Position numbers and translations under genes: made by a program | Notes under the pieces: model-generated | What the model was told of the DNA's origin: nothing | Databases searched by the model: none | What the model saw: the letters and a program-made list of their open reading frames with translations, nothing else | Shown: positions 63,368 through 64,000 of the stretch, one piece after another | Numbering within the stretch: the first letter of the stretch is position 1 | How the letters are laid out: every line of letters begins with the position of its first letter | From: Pseudomonas mosselii | Lineage (GTDB): Bacteria > Pseudomonadota > Gammaproteobacteria > Pseudomonadales > Pseudomonadaceae | DNA length: 64,000 bases | Direction: 5' to 3' | NCBI RefSeq assembly: GCF_003205295.1 | Contig: NZ_QJRP01000006.1 | Span: 1 to 64,000, forward strand

Positions 63368-64000
63368 TCAGTCGCGCTTGACCAGCCCCGGCAACTGCGC
63401 CACCAGCTTCTGGTTGTTGAACGGCGCACGGATGAACCCGCGCTGACGCCCGTCCGGGCCGACCACCGCCAGGTTGCCGCTGTGGTCCACGGTGTAGCCC
63501 GGCTTGCTGGTATCGGCCGGAATGAACGGAATGCTCAAGGCATTGGCCAGCTTCTGGGTGTCCTCGATCGACCCCGCCACCCCGACGAAATCCTTGTCGA
63601 AGTAGCCCAGGTACTGCTTGAGCTGGTTCGGCGTGTCGCGGTTCGGGTCGACGCTCACCAGCACCACCTGCAAACGCTCCAGCGCCTCCTTGGGCAGCTC
63701 GCTCTTCACCTGGCGCAGCTGGGCCAGGGTGGTCGGGCAGATGTCCGGGCAATAGGTATAGCCGAAGAACAGCAACGACCACTTGCCCTTGAGCTGGTCC
63801 AGCACCAGCGGCTGGCCGTTCTGGTCGGTCATGGTCACGTCCGGCACGGTACGGCTCTGCGGCAGCAGGATGATGCCGGCGTCGATCAGTTCGGTGGGGT
63901 TCAACTGACCACGGTCGTTGAGCACCTTGTTGACGGTCAGGCCCATGATCAGCGCGACCAGGGCAACGAGGATGAAGACGGTTTTCTGGGTTCGGGTCAT
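63368..64000 (-). CDS. SCO1/SenC-family copper chaperone
   Basis: 210 residues; the ATG lies at the window edge (63998-64000), so the gene looks complete but an earlier start cannot be checked. An N-terminal membrane helix (TVFILVALVALIMGLTV) anchors a thioredoxin-like domain with the copper motif TYCPDICP near residue 83 and the His ligand in YTVDHSGNLAVV. It loads copper onto cytochrome oxidase CuA or keeps its cysteines reduced. Confidence 0.93.
   Translation of the reverse strand: MTRTQKTVFILVALVALIMGLTVNKVLNDRGQLNPTELIDAGIILLPQSRTVPDVTMTDQNGQPLVLDQLKGKWSLLFFGYTYCPDICPTTLAQLRQVKSELPKEALERLQVVLVSVDPNRDTPNQLKQYLGYFDKDFVGVAGSIEDTQKLANALSIPFIPADTSKPGYTVDHSGNLAVVGPDGRQRGFIRAPFNNQKLVAQLPGLVKRD

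Overview
The window is a stretch of a high-GC Gammaproteobacterial chromosome from the genus Pseudomonas, most likely the P. putida group. The evidence is the pipecolate/2-oxoadipate module (amaA, amaB, a LysR gene, hglS), the algB-kinB pair, the polA/ersA/engB neighbourhood, the znu and met transport loci, and at least fifteen copies of REP elements of the P. putida kind (gggagcgggtttacccgcgaa and a sister family with ggccttgtg cores). There is no prophage, insertion sequence, CRISPR array, tRNA or rRNA. It reads as core chromosome with short Pseudomonas-specific insertions.

Region by region. 1-5 kb: tail of a DUF3077-type gene, a LysR regulator, and a convergent three-gene operon (YcaC-like hydrolase, ABM-domain membrane protein, Tat-exported amidohydrolase). 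5-6.5 kb: a mechanosensitive channel with a cyclic-nucleotide-type sensor. 6.5-12 kb: the D-lysine branch, AmaA (pipecolate oxidase), AmaB (aminoadipate semialdehyde dehydrogenase), a divergent LysR gene and HglS (2-oxoadipate to D-2-hydroxyglutarate). 12-16.7 kb: a Cache chemoreceptor, a LysR gene and a MATE pump. 16.7-21 kb: a 280-bp inverted-repeat element, a DUF1127 gene surrounded by repeated ACTGTAC boxes, three tandem DUF2388 secreted proteins, and a coupled DUF4105 protein with an HELTH zinc motif. 21-28 kb: GFA protein, citrate transporter, TerC, Na/Pi-PhoU transporter, M16 peptidase, DUF5924/DUF2914 protein. 28-32 kb: an MCE lipid-transport operon (STAS-permease, ATPase, MlaD-like, PqiC-like lipoprotein). 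32-35 kb: a SpmA/SpmB fusion protein and gltP.

35-47 kb is an envelope and signalling island: lysozyme inhibitor Ivy, DUF1328 and a small membrane protein in one operon, a BON-domain protein, algB-kinB, an EAL phosphodiesterase, an AmpDh2-type amidase, and the diguanylate cyclase DgcH. Both the ivy operon and the BON gene have close matches to sigma-54 (-24/-12) promoters and share an 11-bp word upstream, right beside algB, which encodes a sigma-54-type activator.

47-53 kb: dsbA, cytochromes c4 and c5, engB, then the sRNA ersA with a good AlgU (sigma-22) promoter, polA, and a DUF2782 gene. 53-64 kb: thrB, zinc uptake (znuA, with divergent zur-znuC-znuB and a Zur-like box between), a lipoprotein, catalase katE, the methionine importer metN-metI-metQ, and a SCO-type copper chaperone ending at the window edge.

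The most interesting unexplained features are the two sigma-54 promoters with a shared upstream word near algB, the ACTGTAC box cluster at 17 kb, the DUF2388/HELTH cassette, and AauR-like palindromes in the 730-bp gltP upstream region.
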